A stretch of 17,651 nt of DNA from Bacillota bacterium (lineage in GTDB: Bacteria; Bacillota; Clostridia; Oscillospirales; Acutalibacteraceae). Where the stretch lies: NCBI GenBank assembly GCA_023397245.1, contig JAEWUH010000172.1, forward strand, positions 1 to 17,651, given 5' to 3'. The position numbers were made by a program, and so were the translations under genes. The notes under the pieces were generated by a model that ran no database searches, was not told the DNA's origin, and saw nothing but the letters and a program-made list of their open reading frames with translations. This document shows positions 1 through 7,209 of this stretch, piece by piece; position 1 is the first letter of the stretch, and the number at the start of each line of letters is the position of its first letter.

Positions 1-39
1 AGCGTATTTTGAACAATATTGAGGTTCGTGAGGAAGATA

Positions 40-1065
40 ATGCAGGAAGAACATAAGACATCCCTCGGAAAAGTCCTCTTTTCCGCTTTTACAATCGCGG
101 CTACCGTCGGTATTCTAGCTTATTTTATGCTTACCGAGGAAGGCCTGAAAAACTTAAGACACGTCCTCTTCCATCTTCAGCCTGTCTGGCTGCTCTGGAT
201 TGCAGTGGGAGTTCTTGCGGGCTGGCTGCTGGAGGGCTATGTGCTGCACCTGTTCTGCAGGCATCTGAATCCGGAGTGGACGTACGGCCGGTCCTTTTAC
301 GTCGGGATGCTCGGGCTTTTCTACAGTGCGCTGGCTCCTTTCAATATGGGGGAGCCCATGGAGATTTACACCATGACCAAAATGGACATGGACGCGGGAA
401 AGGCCACCTCGATCATCGCCGTAAAGTCGCTGGTACACCACGCGGTAACCTTTTTTTACTCCCTGTTCCTCATCTCGTTTGAACTGAATTATTTTCAGAC
501 CAAGGTAAGCAATTTTTCATTTATCACGGTTTTCGGCCTGATTACAAACAGTATTTTCATCATCGGCGTTCTGCTGTTCATGGTGAACGAAAAGCTAACG
601 AATACCCTGCTGCACGGCGCGGTCGGGCTTTTGAACCGGCTCAGATTCAAAAAGCTTGCCGAAAAACTCTATAACAAAGCGCACGACCAGCTTATGGTAT
701 TCCACAACTGTTCCAAGGTCATCGGGAACTCCATTCCCCTGTATGTTACGGCGACCCTTCTTACGCTGGTGCAGATCACCATTGCCAGCCTGATTTCCTA
801 TTTTGTTTACCGCAGCTTCAACCTGCGCAGGGAATCCGTATTTATTATGGTCGCGGCGGATACCTTTGTCACTATGGTTGCTTCCTTTGTTCCGCTTCCC
901 GGCTCCTCCGGCGGCGCGGAAGGCGGATTCTACCTGTTTTTCCGTGAATTCTTCGGGCCTTCCATTATTCCCGCCATCACGCTCTGGCGCATTTCCACCT
1001 ATTACGTAAATATCGCGATCGGCGGAATCATCGTCCATTTCGGCGGAAAAAAATATAAAATGTAA
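40..1065 (+). CDS. LPG-synthase/UPF0104-type flippase-like integral membrane protein
   Basis: This 341-residue polytopic membrane protein resembles the lysylphosphatidylglycerol synthase transmembrane/UPF0104 (YbhN-like) family, whose characterised members such as the MprF flippase domain move lipids across the membrane. About seven or eight hydrophobic segments are visible. The late loop VPLPGSSGGAEGG matches the Pro-Gly-Gly...Glu signature of the family, and an FNMGEP motif lies near residue 105. I chose ATG at 40 because GAGG (30-33) sits six bases upstream; an in-frame TTG at 19 has no ribosome binding site. No catalytic GNAT-like domain follows, so it is the membrane part only. A strong terminator comes directly after it. 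The substrate cannot be read from the sequence; polyprenyl- or phospholipid handling is an inference from the family. Confidence 0.85.
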   Translation: MQEEHKTSLGKVLFSAFTIAATVGILAYFMLTEEGLKNLRHVLFHLQPVWLLWIAVGVLAGWLLEGYVLHLFCRHLNPEWTYGRSFYVGMLGLFYSALAPFNMGEPMEIYTMTKMDMDAGKATSIIAVKSLVHHAVTFFYSLFLISFELNYFQTKVSNFSFITVFGLITNSIFIIGVLLFMVNEKLTNTLLHGAVGLLNRLRFKKLAEKLYNKAHDQLMVFHNCSKVIGNSIPLYVTATLLTLVQITIASLISYFVYRSFNLRRESVFIMVAADTFVTMVASFVPLPGSSGGAEGGFYLFFREFFGPSIIPAITLWRISTYYVNIAIGGIIVHFGGKKYKM

Positions 1066-1072
1066 AGCTGCC

Positions 1073-1123
1073 AAGCTGCGCAGGCAAAACCGTACGCCGA
1101 TTTTGCGGCTGCACAGCTTTTTT
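1073..1123 (+). terminator. Rho-independent terminator after the UPF0104-type gene
   Basis: A long imperfect stem pairs AAGCTG (1073-1078) with CAGCTT (1114-1119), plus GCAG with CTGC and CAAAA with TTTTG inside, closed by a roughly ten-base loop and followed by a run of T. It starts eight bases after the stop codon. Only about 33 bases separate it from the next start codon, so the downstream gene needs either read-through or a very compact promoter, which I could not identify. Confidence 0.8.
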
Positions 1124-1156
1124 GTGTGTCTGAAATAATATGTGAGGTATTGATAA

Positions 1157-1774
1157 ATGCAGGGCTGGATCGTATCCGTTATGAATCAATTTGGCTATGT
1201 CGGAATTGCGTTATTAATTGCGATAGAGAATATTTTTCCGCCCATTCCGTCCGAAGTAATTTTGACCTTCGGCGGTTTTATGACCACCGTATCCACAATG
1301 AATGTCTGGGGCGTTATCCTGGCCGCCACCGTGGGCTCGGTTCTGGGCGCGGTCGTGCTGTACAGCGTGGGCAGATGGCTGAACCCCCGGCGTCTGGAGA
1401 GCTGGCTGGACGGAAGAATCGGGAAAATGCTGCACTTTAAAAAAGGGGACGTCTCGCGCGCGGGGAAATGGTTTGCCCGCCACGGCAAAGTCACCGTGTT
1501 CTTCTGCCGGTTTGTCCCGATCGTGCGCAGCCTGATATCCATTCCTGCGGGTATGGCGCGCATGAACCTCGGCGTTTTCCTGCTGCTTACCACGCTGGGA
1601 ACCGCGATCTGGAACACGGTGCTGGTTTTTGCCGGTGCTTTTCTGGGGGAATCGTGGGAAGTTGCCGTCGGTTACATAAATACCTACACAAACGTTTTTG
1701 TCGCCGTCTGCGCGGCCGTGGTGATTGCTCTGGGCACATGGTACTACAAGAAAAGAATCTCACCCAAGGCATGA
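1157..1774 (+). CDS. DedA family integral membrane protein
   Basis: This is a 205-residue DedA/SNARE-associated family membrane protein, the usual length for the family. Diagnostic features are the early re-entrant acidic motif ENIFPPIPSE (residues 24-33), the VGRW motif near 71-74, and the core CRFVPIVRS ... IPAGMARM at 117-136 with conserved Arg118, Pro121, Arg124 and Gly132. Four to five hydrophobic helices and a basic C-terminus (YYKKR) are seen. DedA proteins support envelope integrity, membrane potential and antimicrobial-peptide resistance, and some recycle undecaprenyl phosphate; which applies here cannot be told. GAGG at 1144-1147 lies nine bases before the ATG. It follows another lipid-handling-type membrane protein, which fits a role in the envelope. 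Confidence 0.9.
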   Translation: MQGWIVSVMNQFGYVGIALLIAIENIFPPIPSEVILTFGGFMTTVSTMNVWGVILAATVGSVLGAVVLYSVGRWLNPRRLESWLDGRIGKMLHFKKGDVSRAGKWFARHGKVTVFFCRFVPIVRSLISIPAGMARMNLGVFLLLTTLGTAIWNTVLVFAGAFLGESWEVAVGYINTYTNVFVAVCAAVVIALGTWYYKKRISPKA

Positions 1775-1800
1775 CACTGAATAACGACATGGGAAATATT

Positions 1801-1822
1801 ATCCACAGATAGCAGAGAGATT
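1801..1822 (+). repeat. Partial copy of the palindromic intergenic repeat found at 2066-2116
   Basis: These 22 bases match 2095-2116 at 19 positions, including the shared end CAGAGAGATT. The left arm of the element is missing here, so it looks like a decayed or half copy lying about 270 bases from the fuller one. Confidence 0.5.
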
Positions 1823-1892
1823 TTTCGCTGAAGACTCTTTGTGTCAAAGCAAAATTGATAAAGCATTTAGCTGCCCTCAGGCCGGGCGGACC

Positions 1893-1980
1893 CTTACTTT
1901 CGTTCCGGGACAAAAGTAAGCAAAGTCCCGGCAAGGGGGATTGGTAATTCCCGGCGGGAGGGCTCCATCCAATCCCCCTT
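1893..1980. repeat. Intergenic element of interleaved inverted repeats
   Basis: Three inverted repeats lie within 88 bases. CTTACTTT (1893-1900) pairs with AAAGTAAG (1913-1920). CCGGGAC (1905-1911) pairs with GTCCCGG (1925-1931) and is interleaved with the first pair, a pseudoknot-like arrangement if transcribed. A perfect 12-base arm, AAGGGGGATTGG (1933-1944), pairs with CCAATCCCCCTT (1969-1980). No reading frame fits the stretch. It has the look of a non-coding dispersed repeat or very short non-autonomous element; a genome-wide copy count would be needed to prove this. It lies in the gene-free stretch 1775-2185. Confidence 0.55.
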
Positions 1981-2065
1981 GCATCCCCGGGGTATCCCCA
2001 TTGAACTCGGTTATGTCACTTTTCTATAAGGTTTTCATTGGCGATTCACAGTAAACTCTCATATC

Positions 2066-2116
2066 CTCTGTCTCCTTTGCTAAAGGGAGATGTCATCCGC
2101 AGATGACAGAGAGATT
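2066..2116 (+). repeat. Compound palindromic intergenic repeat
   Basis: Two adjacent hairpins are visible: CTCCTTT/AAAGGGAG (2072-2078 with 2082-2089) and the perfect seven-base stem TGTCATC/GATGACA (2091-2097 with 2102-2108). An outer arm CTCTGTC (2066-2072) can alternatively pair with GACAGAG (2105-2111). This two-hairpin layout resembles small interspersed palindromes frequent between genes in Oscillospiraceae. A partial second copy lies at 1801-1822. Confidence 0.6.
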
Positions 2117-2132
2117 ATACCGTTAAAACAGA

Positions 2133-2166
2133 AGCCCTGCAGAGTTATCCGCTCTGCAGGGCTTTT
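2133..2166. terminator. Bidirectional rho-independent terminator, mainly for the LytTR/LiaF-like pair
   Basis: A perfect 12-base stem AGCCCTGCAGAG (2133-2144) pairs with CTCTGCAGGGCT (2152-2163) around a seven-base loop. TTTT follows on the plus strand; on the minus strand the stem is followed by a broken T-rich tail. It lies 20 bases beyond the stop codon of the minus-strand LiaF-like gene. Confidence 0.8.
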
Positions 2167-2185
2167 GCCGTCTTATCAGATATTC

Positions 2186-2881
2186 TTAGATATAATGGAT
2201 TTCCACGGCGCCGAACTGCACGTTTCCGGTGAGGGTCAGCATCGGTGCGTCGGGTGCCGGCGGAATGGGACGGTTGTCGTCTTCCACCGAGCCGAGACCC
2301 GCTTTCACGTTGCTCCTCACCTGCCAGGTTCTGGGGACAAACAGCTTGATTGCGCCAAAGCTGCAGTCAAGATAAATCTCAGCACCTTCCGGGCTGAGCT
2401 GCGCCTGGTCAAAATACACTTCCATCGCGCCAAAGGAGGCATAAAACTGCCCGTTCCGAATACAGGTGCCGTGAAGATATTTGCTGGACGCGCCAAAGGA
2501 AACCTTTGCGCAGGGATTGTTGTCGTCCACATTTTCAAAGGTCTGAGCGCAGCGGCCTTCCATATACGGCATATGGGGCGGGCGGTGTCCGAAAAGAATG
2601 CTGCAGCCGATGCTTGCAAGCAGGGCGGCAAGGAACAGATGCCACACCGAGATATCCACCAGATGGAGCGGTTCCTCGTAAACCCAGTAAAGCAAGGCGA
2701 TTGAAACAAAAATGCCGAAATAATTCCGTTCGGCGGAGCTGTTGATCAAAATTCCCAGCAGCAGAACCGACGCCGCAATGGTAAAAAGTCCGAAATGCCC
2801 GAAAAATCCGATCTGCCCTGCGACCACAAAGACCGCCGCCAGTAAAAAGAACAAGCCCCAAAACCAGTTTTTATTTTTCAT
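2186..2881 (-). CDS. LiaF-like four-TM membrane protein with C-terminal beta-repeat domain
   Basis: The 231-residue product has four hydrophobic helices (about residues 6-23, 29-46, 52-67 and 78-97) and then a C-terminal domain rich in short strands with repeated SFGA/QFGA motifs (128-131, 149-152, 174-177, 222-225). This is the layout of LiaF/YvqF-type cell-wall-active antibiotic response proteins. LiaF proteins sense or restrain envelope-stress signalling; here the partner would be the LytTR protein encoded just upstream rather than a LiaRS pair. ATG at 2881 was chosen because AAAGGAG lies five bases upstream, whereas in-frame starts further up have none. The start overlaps the end of the LytTR gene by 11 bases, indicating translational coupling. 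The function is inferred from family and context. Confidence 0.8.
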   Translation of the reverse strand: MKNKNWFWGLFFLLAAVFVVAGQIGFFGHFGLFTIAASVLLLGILINSSAERNYFGIFVSIALLYWVYEEPLHLVDISVWHLFLAALLASIGCSILFGHRPPHMPYMEGRCAQTFENVDDNNPCAKVSFGASSKYLHGTCIRNGQFYASFGAMEVYFDQAQLSPEGAEIYLDCSFGAIKLFVPRTWQVRSNVKAGLGSVEDDNRPIPPAPDAPMLTLTGNVQFGAVEIHYI

Positions 2882-3335
2882 ATGTGCTCCTTTCATTAAT
2901 ACGCTGCCGCAGCTCCTGATAGTAATACCGCGACACATATACCTGCTTATGGCTGTTATTGAACTGAATCAGGCTGGAAGAGGTGAGGTTGCGCGTGATG
3001 GAGTATATCTGCATGACGTTGACGATAGTCGACTTTGCCGCCCGCGCAAAAGAACGGGGAAGAACTTTTTCCAATTCATACAGGCGGTATTTTATGAGGT
3101 AGGAATCGTCAGCGGTATGGGCGTAGATGTGTTCGCCTTCGGTTTCAAAAAACAGAACGTCGTCCAGCGGAAAATAAAACTCCCGGTTCTGCTTGTAGAA
3201 GATGATTTTCGTGCCGGAAGAGGACTGCTCCATAATATACTGATGGATTCTCTGGATGGTGTCGTCCACGCGGCCGCAGCGGATCAGCACTTCGTCTTCT
3301 TCCAGGTTGTTTACGGTTTCTATGCGTATCTTCAC
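2871..3335 (-). CDS. Stand-alone LytTR-type DNA-binding transcriptional regulator
   Basis: The 154-residue protein consists of a short N-terminal segment (1-40) and a LytTR DNA-binding domain (about 43-145). Landmarks are the early strand IIFYKQNREFYFPLDDVLFFE, a motif like HIYAHT, the central YRLYELEKVLP, and the typical SFARAAKSTIVNVMQI stretch. There is no receiver domain, so it is not a classical response regulator. The start is GTG with AGAGGGG seven bases upstream. Proteins of this type are often paired with a membrane protein that controls them, and the coupled LiaF-like gene fits that pattern. It probably autoregulates from the promoter at 3360-3388, though no clear LytTR direct repeats were identified. 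Confidence 0.88.
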   Translation of the reverse strand: MKIRIETVNNLEEDEVLIRCGRVDDTIQRIHQYIMEQSSSGTKIIFYKQNREFYFPLDDVLFFETEGEHIYAHTADDSYLIKYRLYELEKVLPRSFARAAKSTIVNVMQIYSITRNLTSSSLIQFNNSHKQVYVSRYYYQELRQRINERSTYEK

Positions 3336-3359
3336 CCTGTCATCCCCTCTTCTGTCAAT

Positions 3360-3388
3360 ATTATAGCGGGTTTAACGCAATATGAAAA
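3360..3388 (-). promoter_or_regulatory. Sigma-A-type promoter of the LytTR/LiaF-like operon
   Basis: On the minus strand a perfect -10 TATAAT (3360-3365) is preceded by a -35-like TTTTCA (3383-3388) with a 17-base spacer. The -10 ends about 25 bases before the GTG start, leaving a short leader that contains the ribosome binding site. Confidence 0.6.
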
Positions 3389-3657
3389 GAGCGGATCGGT
3401 ATCCGGTGCCGGAAACACGGCTGACCGGTAAAAAAACGCGGGTAAAATGCATTGATTTGTACCCCGCAGATACAAAAAGTATTCTGAGCTGCAAAAGGCG
3501 TGCAAATGAGAATAGCCCTCAAAAACAAAAAGCACGCCTTAAAACGGCTTTTTAAGCCGAATCAAAGCGCACGCTATTTTCTGCGGCTCCGGCCGCGTTT
3601 CTATGTAACTTGAAACACAGACAGCCCGGCGTATGCCGGGACTTTAAAAGCAAATGC
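3389..3657. other. Gene-free interval with clustered hairpins
   Basis: No convincing gene is present. Stem-loops are AAGGCGTGC/GCACGCCTT (3495-3503 with 3532-3540, loop of 28), CGGCTT/AAGCCG (3545-3559), GCGGC/GCCGC (3583-3596, followed by TTT on the plus strand) and CCCGGC/GCCGGG (3625-3640). The last probably terminates the spore-protein gene; the others are unexplained and could be terminator remnants or decayed repeats. Confidence 0.45.
3625..3640 (-). terminator. Probable terminator of the spore-protein-like gene
   Basis: A six-base perfect GC stem (CCCGGC/GCCGGG, four-base loop) lies 18 bases past the stop codon of the minus-strand gene. The following minus-strand tail is T-rich but broken (CTGTCTGTGTTT), so the call is moderate. 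Confidence 0.5.
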
Positions 3658-3888
3658 TTACTGTTTGTTTTGCTTGGACTGCTGATTCAGCTTTTTGGCC
3701 TGCTGCAGATCATCCTGTTCCGGCGTTGTGCTGCCGGAAGAGAAAGAAGAGGAGGAAGAAGCAGATTTGGCATTCAGCTGCTGTGTTTCCATATTGGCAG
3801 TGCTGTCGGAGCCTGTGGAGTTCGTTGAGCTTGTGCCTTGTTTTGACTGCTGATTCAGTTTTTTCGCTTCCTGTGAACCGTTATCCAT
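3658..3888 (-). CDS. Gamma-type small acid-soluble spore protein-like
   Basis: The 76-residue hydrophilic, low-complexity protein carries the same motif near each end: EAKKLNQQSKQ at 7-17 and QAKKLNQQSKQ at 63-73. The repeated A-K-K-x-N-Q-Q-S pattern is close to the duplicated segments of gamma-type SASPs (SspE), which store amino acids in the spore core. The middle is Ser/Thr/Gly-rich with a run of serines (residues 44-48), unlike the FGTEFASE spacers of Bacillus proteins. It has no signal peptide, membrane segment or cysteine. An AAAGGAG site lies nine bases before the ATG. It stands alone between two envelope operons. If the call holds, the organism forms endospores; an unrelated Gln/Lys-rich protein is the alternative. 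Confidence 0.6.
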   Translation of the reverse strand: MDNGSQEAKKLNQQSKQGTSSTNSTGSDSTANMETQQLNAKSASSSSSFSSGSTTPEQDDLQQAKKLNQQSKQNKQ

Positions 3889-4186
3889 TTTTATAGTCTC
3901 CTTTTATATAAAATGAAGTCAAATGAATATCCGGCGCGGTTTGGAGCCGAATGAACATTCAACGATACTATTCTGTACCGATTTTTTTTATTTATTACAA
4001 GAAATTTTTTGAATTCTATGATTTGCAATCGTAAAATACGGCTGTCTTTGTACCTGAATTTAAAATTAATTTAAATGTTTTTCACCTAACCGTCACATAC
4101 ATTTTTTAAACTGTATTTATTCCATAAATAACCAGTGCAAATTGTTTCTAAGGGAGAATTTTAAATACTTCAGAAGGGGTTTTAGT

Positions 4187-5023
4187 ATGAAAAAATTAAT
4201 CAGCATACTGACCGTACTCGCAATGGCTGTCTCCGTAAGCTCCGCCGCCTTCGCCGCCTCCACGTCGGAAACCGTTTCCGTTTCACTGGACAAAATTGAA
4301 GACTTGATTCCGACTACAACAAGCAGCGACACGTTCTCCGCTCAACTGTTAAAGGCACAGCTGCAGTACCTTACCTGCTGCAGCGACGCCCTGACCACGA
4401 ATTCCAACGCAAACAGCACACAGAGCACAACACAGTCCGAGGAGGACGCCCGGAAAAAATACGAGCTCGGCTATATTTCAAAGCAGGAATACGACGACGC
4501 GGTCAAGGCTACAACCGACCTTACCGCCTCGCAGGAATCCGCGGTGAGCCAGAGGGAAAAGGATATGCTGACGCTGCGGCATATGTTCGGGCTGGATGAC
4601 GACGACAAAATGGTTCTGAAATCAGCCGACTATACCGATATCAATCTTACGAAAATATCCGGAATCAGCCTGAATAACAGCCTAAAGGAATGGAACCTGT
4701 ACGATCTTTCCGGCTCGGACGCGACCGACACCGAAACAACGGGAAAGGTGGAAACCTTTAAATCGCTTTACAATGCCATGGAACTGGCCTACAGCACCTA
4801 TCAGAACGACCTTTCAAAATACGAAAGCAAGCAGAAGGACTCGGCCCTGATAAAAGAAAAATATGATAAGGGCTATGCCACCAAAAAAGAGCTGGACGAT
4901 ATCACCCTTGAAACCGGTACTCTGAAAAATACGGCGGATAAGGACCGCAACAGCGCCTATGCTGCATACCTCAGGTTTGATTTTCTGCGCGAAAACGGCT
5001 ATGACGGAACCACGGGCGGCTGA
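4187..5023 (+). CDS. Secreted protein with TolC-like internal repeat, first gene of a MacAB-type operon
   Basis: The 278-residue product begins with a clear Sec signal peptide (KK, hydrophobic core, cleavage after AFA near residue 23) and has no other membrane segment or lipobox. Two related segments 134 residues apart, KYELGYISKQEYDDA (91-105) and KYDKGYATKKELDDI (225-239), lie in helical, charged regions. This recalls the twofold repeat of TolC/outer membrane efflux proteins, but no beta-barrel strands are evident and the length is well below the usual 400 or more. It is followed after 39 bases by a membrane fusion protein, then an ATPase and permease, so it is probably an extracytoplasmic partner of that machine. 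ATG at 4187 has AAGGGG seven bases upstream; an in-frame ATG at 4142 would bury the signal peptide. Family assignment is moderate. Confidence 0.7.
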   Translation: MKKLISILTVLAMAVSVSSAAFAASTSETVSVSLDKIEDLIPTTTSSDTFSAQLLKAQLQYLTCCSDALTTNSNANSTQSTTQSEEDARKKYELGYISKQEYDDAVKATTDLTASQESAVSQREKDMLTLRHMFGLDDDDKMVLKSADYTDINLTKISGISLNNSLKEWNLYDLSGSDATDTETTGKVETFKSLYNAMELAYSTYQNDLSKYESKQKDSALIKEKYDKGYATKKELDDITLETGTLKNTADKDRNSAYAAYLRFDFLRENGYDGTTGG

Positions 5024-5062
5024 TATTTGGCCGAATCAATCTTTTGAATAGGAGTATCCGAT

Positions 5063-6478
5063 ATGAAAGTTAATATTTTCAGCAAACTCAAAAACATGAA
5101 GAAAAGAAATTTCATCCTTCTTATCGTAGTTCTTGCGGTTGCCGTCACGGCCGGCGTGCTTCTTCTCAAGCCGAGCTCCGCAAAAGCCGCGACCACCAAA
5201 ACGACCGTAACGGCCTTAAAGAAAACAAGCCTGCGGGATACGGTAAGTGTTTCCGGAACGGTGAAAAGCAAAACCTCCCGCAACGTCTACACCACCCTGA
5301 ATTACCCGGTAAAGGAAATCAAGGTCAGCGTGGGCGACAAGGTAAAGGCCGGCGACGTGCTTGCAACACTGGACACCTCCACGCTGGATAAGGACATCCA
5401 GAGCGCCGAGTACAGCGCGGATTCCACCGAGAAAAGCAACCAGCTTTCGCTGCAAAAGGCAAAGGCTGATTACGACAACGCGCTCTATCAGTACAATAAC
5501 AATCTGAACAGCGATCTGATCAACGCCAAAGCGTCACTCGCTTCCGCGGAGCAGGACCTGAAATCGGAGAAAAGCACCTACGAATACGATACGTATCTTT
5601 ACGGCGCGGGGCAGCTTTCCAAGAAGGATCTCGACGCGGAGCAGATTAAACTGCAAAACGCCCAGAACACCTATGACAAGGCCTCCGCTTCCCTGAAAGC
5701 CACGCAGAGCAAAATCAAGCAGGATTTACAGGGTTATAAAATCACATATGAAACCACCCTTGCAAAAAGCCAGGATAAAAGCCAGCAGGTAACGCTGGAA
5801 AAGCAGAAACAGAATCTGACTAATTCCAGCATCACCGCGCCGGTTGACGGCACCGTTACGGCAGTCAACGCAAAGGTGGGCACCAACGCTTCCGGCACTC
5901 TGTTCCAGATTGACGACCTCGACAACCTGATTGTGGAAGCGGAAGTTAAGGAATACGACGTCGGCGACGTCACCGCGGGCAAAAAAGTGGAAGTGAAAAC
6001 AGACGCCACCGGGGATAAGGCGATTGCCGGCACGGTTGCCAAGGTTGCGCCGGCGGCAACGGCGGACACGCAGGGCACCAGCAACGTTACGTTTACAACG
6101 GAGGTTTCCGTCACGGAGAAAAATGCAAGCATCAAAATCGGTATGAAAGCACGGCTTGTCATCATTGCGAGCGAGAAATCCGATATTTACACGGTTCCTT
6201 ACGACGCCGTGCAGCAGGATACCGACGGCAGCTCCTACGTATATGAAGCGGTCAGGGGCAAAGACGGTTATACCGCAAAGAAACTGACGGTAAAAACCGG
6301 ACTTTCCAACGACGTCAATATTGAGGTATCCGGCGACGGCATCAAGGACGGCGTAAAGATTGTAAGCAGCCCCGAAAATATCCGGGAAGGCTCAACGCTG
6401 AACCTGGGTGAAGCAGCCGCGGCCGGAAAATCCGGCAATACGCCCAGAGGCGGCGGCATAATGGGGATCATGAGATGA
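5063..6478 (+). CDS. MacA/YknX-like membrane fusion protein (HlyD family)
   Basis: The 471-residue adaptor subunit has one N-terminal membrane anchor (about 17-36). Two lipoyl half-motifs follow, at 81-107 (VSVGDKVKAGDVLATLD) and 256-285 (ITAPVDGTVTAVNAKVG), separated by a long coiled coil (about 110-255). A beta-barrel (288-370) and a membrane-proximal domain follow. The C-terminus ends in a Gly/Arg-rich tail. Such proteins bridge an ABC transporter to extracellular or outer partners; in Bacillus YknX works with YknYZ against toxic peptides. AGGAG lies eight bases before the ATG. The stop codon overlaps the start of the ATPase gene by four bases (ATGA), so the subunits are made together. The transported substrate is unknown. 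Confidence 0.92.
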   Translation: MKVNIFSKLKNMKKRNFILLIVVLAVAVTAGVLLLKPSSAKAATTKTTVTALKKTSLRDTVSVSGTVKSKTSRNVYTTLNYPVKEIKVSVGDKVKAGDVLATLDTSTLDKDIQSAEYSADSTEKSNQLSLQKAKADYDNALYQYNNNLNSDLINAKASLASAEQDLKSEKSTYEYDTYLYGAGQLSKKDLDAEQIKLQNAQNTYDKASASLKATQSKIKQDLQGYKITYETTLAKSQDKSQQVTLEKQKQNLTNSSITAPVDGTVTAVNAKVGTNASGTLFQIDDLDNLIVEAEVKEYDVGDVTAGKKVEVKTDATGDKAIAGTVAKVAPAATADTQGTSNVTFTTEVSVTEKNASIKIGMKARLVIIASEKSDIYTVPYDAVQQDTDGSSYVYEAVRGKDGYTAKKLTVKTGLSNDVNIEVSGDGIKDGVKIVSSPENIREGSTLNLGEAAAAGKSGNTPRGGGIMGIMR

Positions 6479-7209
6479 GCGGAAAAGTAATCGTTGATAT
6501 GAAGCATATCATCAAGAACTTCTACGTCGGTACGCCGAACGAGCTTCATATCATCAAGGATATCAGCCTGCAGGTAAACGAGGGCGACTTCGTATCCATT
6601 GTGGGCGCCTCCGGTTCCGGCAAAAGCACGCTGATGAACATCATCGGCGTACTGGACCGGCCGACCGGCGGGGACTATATTCTGGACGGAATCCCGATTG
6701 CGCAGATGTCGGATAACGATATGTCGGATGTGCGGAACCGTAAAATCGGGTTTGTATTCCAGACCTATAACCTGATCCCGCGCAGCAGCGCGCTGAAAAA
6801 TGTGGAGCTGCCCATGCTGTACGCCGGAATGGACAGCAGGATGCGCGTCAAGCGCGCCAAAGAGCTTTTGGAGCTTGTGGAGATGGGCGACCGGATGCAC
6901 CATCTCCCCAACGAGCTCTCCGGCGGCCAGAAGCAGAGGGTCGCCATTGCGCGGGCGCTTGCCAACGACCCGGCCATGATTCTTGCCGACGAGCCGACCG
7001 GCGCGCTGGACACCTCCACCGGGCGCATGGTAATGGACCTTCTTCACCGGGTTCACAGCGAAGAAGGAAAAACGATCGTTCTGATCACCCACAACAGTGA
7101 ACTTGCTTCGGAAACGCAGCGCATTGTCACCATCAAAGACGGCAGCATCATCGACGACCGTCCGGGAACCCCTCACTACACAATAAAGGCGGCGAGCGAA
7201 TGTTCCTGA
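6475..7209 (+). CDS. MacB/LolD/YknY-type ABC transporter ATP-binding protein
   Basis: This 244-residue nucleotide-binding subunit has all catalytic motifs intact: Walker A GASGSGKST (44-52), Q-loop Gln96, signature ELSGGQKQR (147-155), Walker B MILADE (168-173), D-loop GALD (176-179) and switch His206. The subfamily tag DRPTGG after the Walker A helix is typical of MacB/LolD/FtsE-like mechanotransmission transporters. It overlaps the fusion-protein gene by four bases and the permease gene by ten, so the three form one coupled operon. It energises the permease encoded next from the cytoplasmic face. The substrate is not deducible. Confidence 0.95.
   Translation: MSGKVIVDMKHIIKNFYVGTPNELHIIKDISLQVNEGDFVSIVGASGSGKSTLMNIIGVLDRPTGGDYILDGIPIAQMSDNDMSDVRNRKIGFVFQTYNLIPRSSALKNVELPMLYAGMDSRMRVKRAKELLELVEMGDRMHHLPNELSGGQKQRVAIARALANDPAMILADEPTGALDTSTGRMVMDLLHRVHSEEGKTIVLITHNSELASETQRIVTIKDGSIIDDRPGTPHYTIKAASECS

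Noticed and set aside
1..12. Tail of an upstream gene ending at TGA (10-12)
   Set aside because: Only three codons would be visible, too little to support a feature.
19..39. TTG start for the UPF0104-type protein
   Set aside because: No ribosome binding site precedes it, while the in-frame ATG at 40 has GAGG six bases upstream.
2090..2704. Plus-strand 204-codon frame
   Set aside because: It lies antisense to the LiaF-like gene, starts inside a palindromic repeat, and its translation is His/Arg-rich and family-less.
2742..3431. Plus-strand 229-codon frame
   Set aside because: Antisense across the start of the LiaF-like gene and the LytTR gene, both of which have clear domains and ribosome binding sites.
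6268..7176. Minus-strand 302-codon frame
   Set aside because: Antisense shadow of the ABC ATPase, whose motifs are all intact; the minus translation has no recognisable domain.
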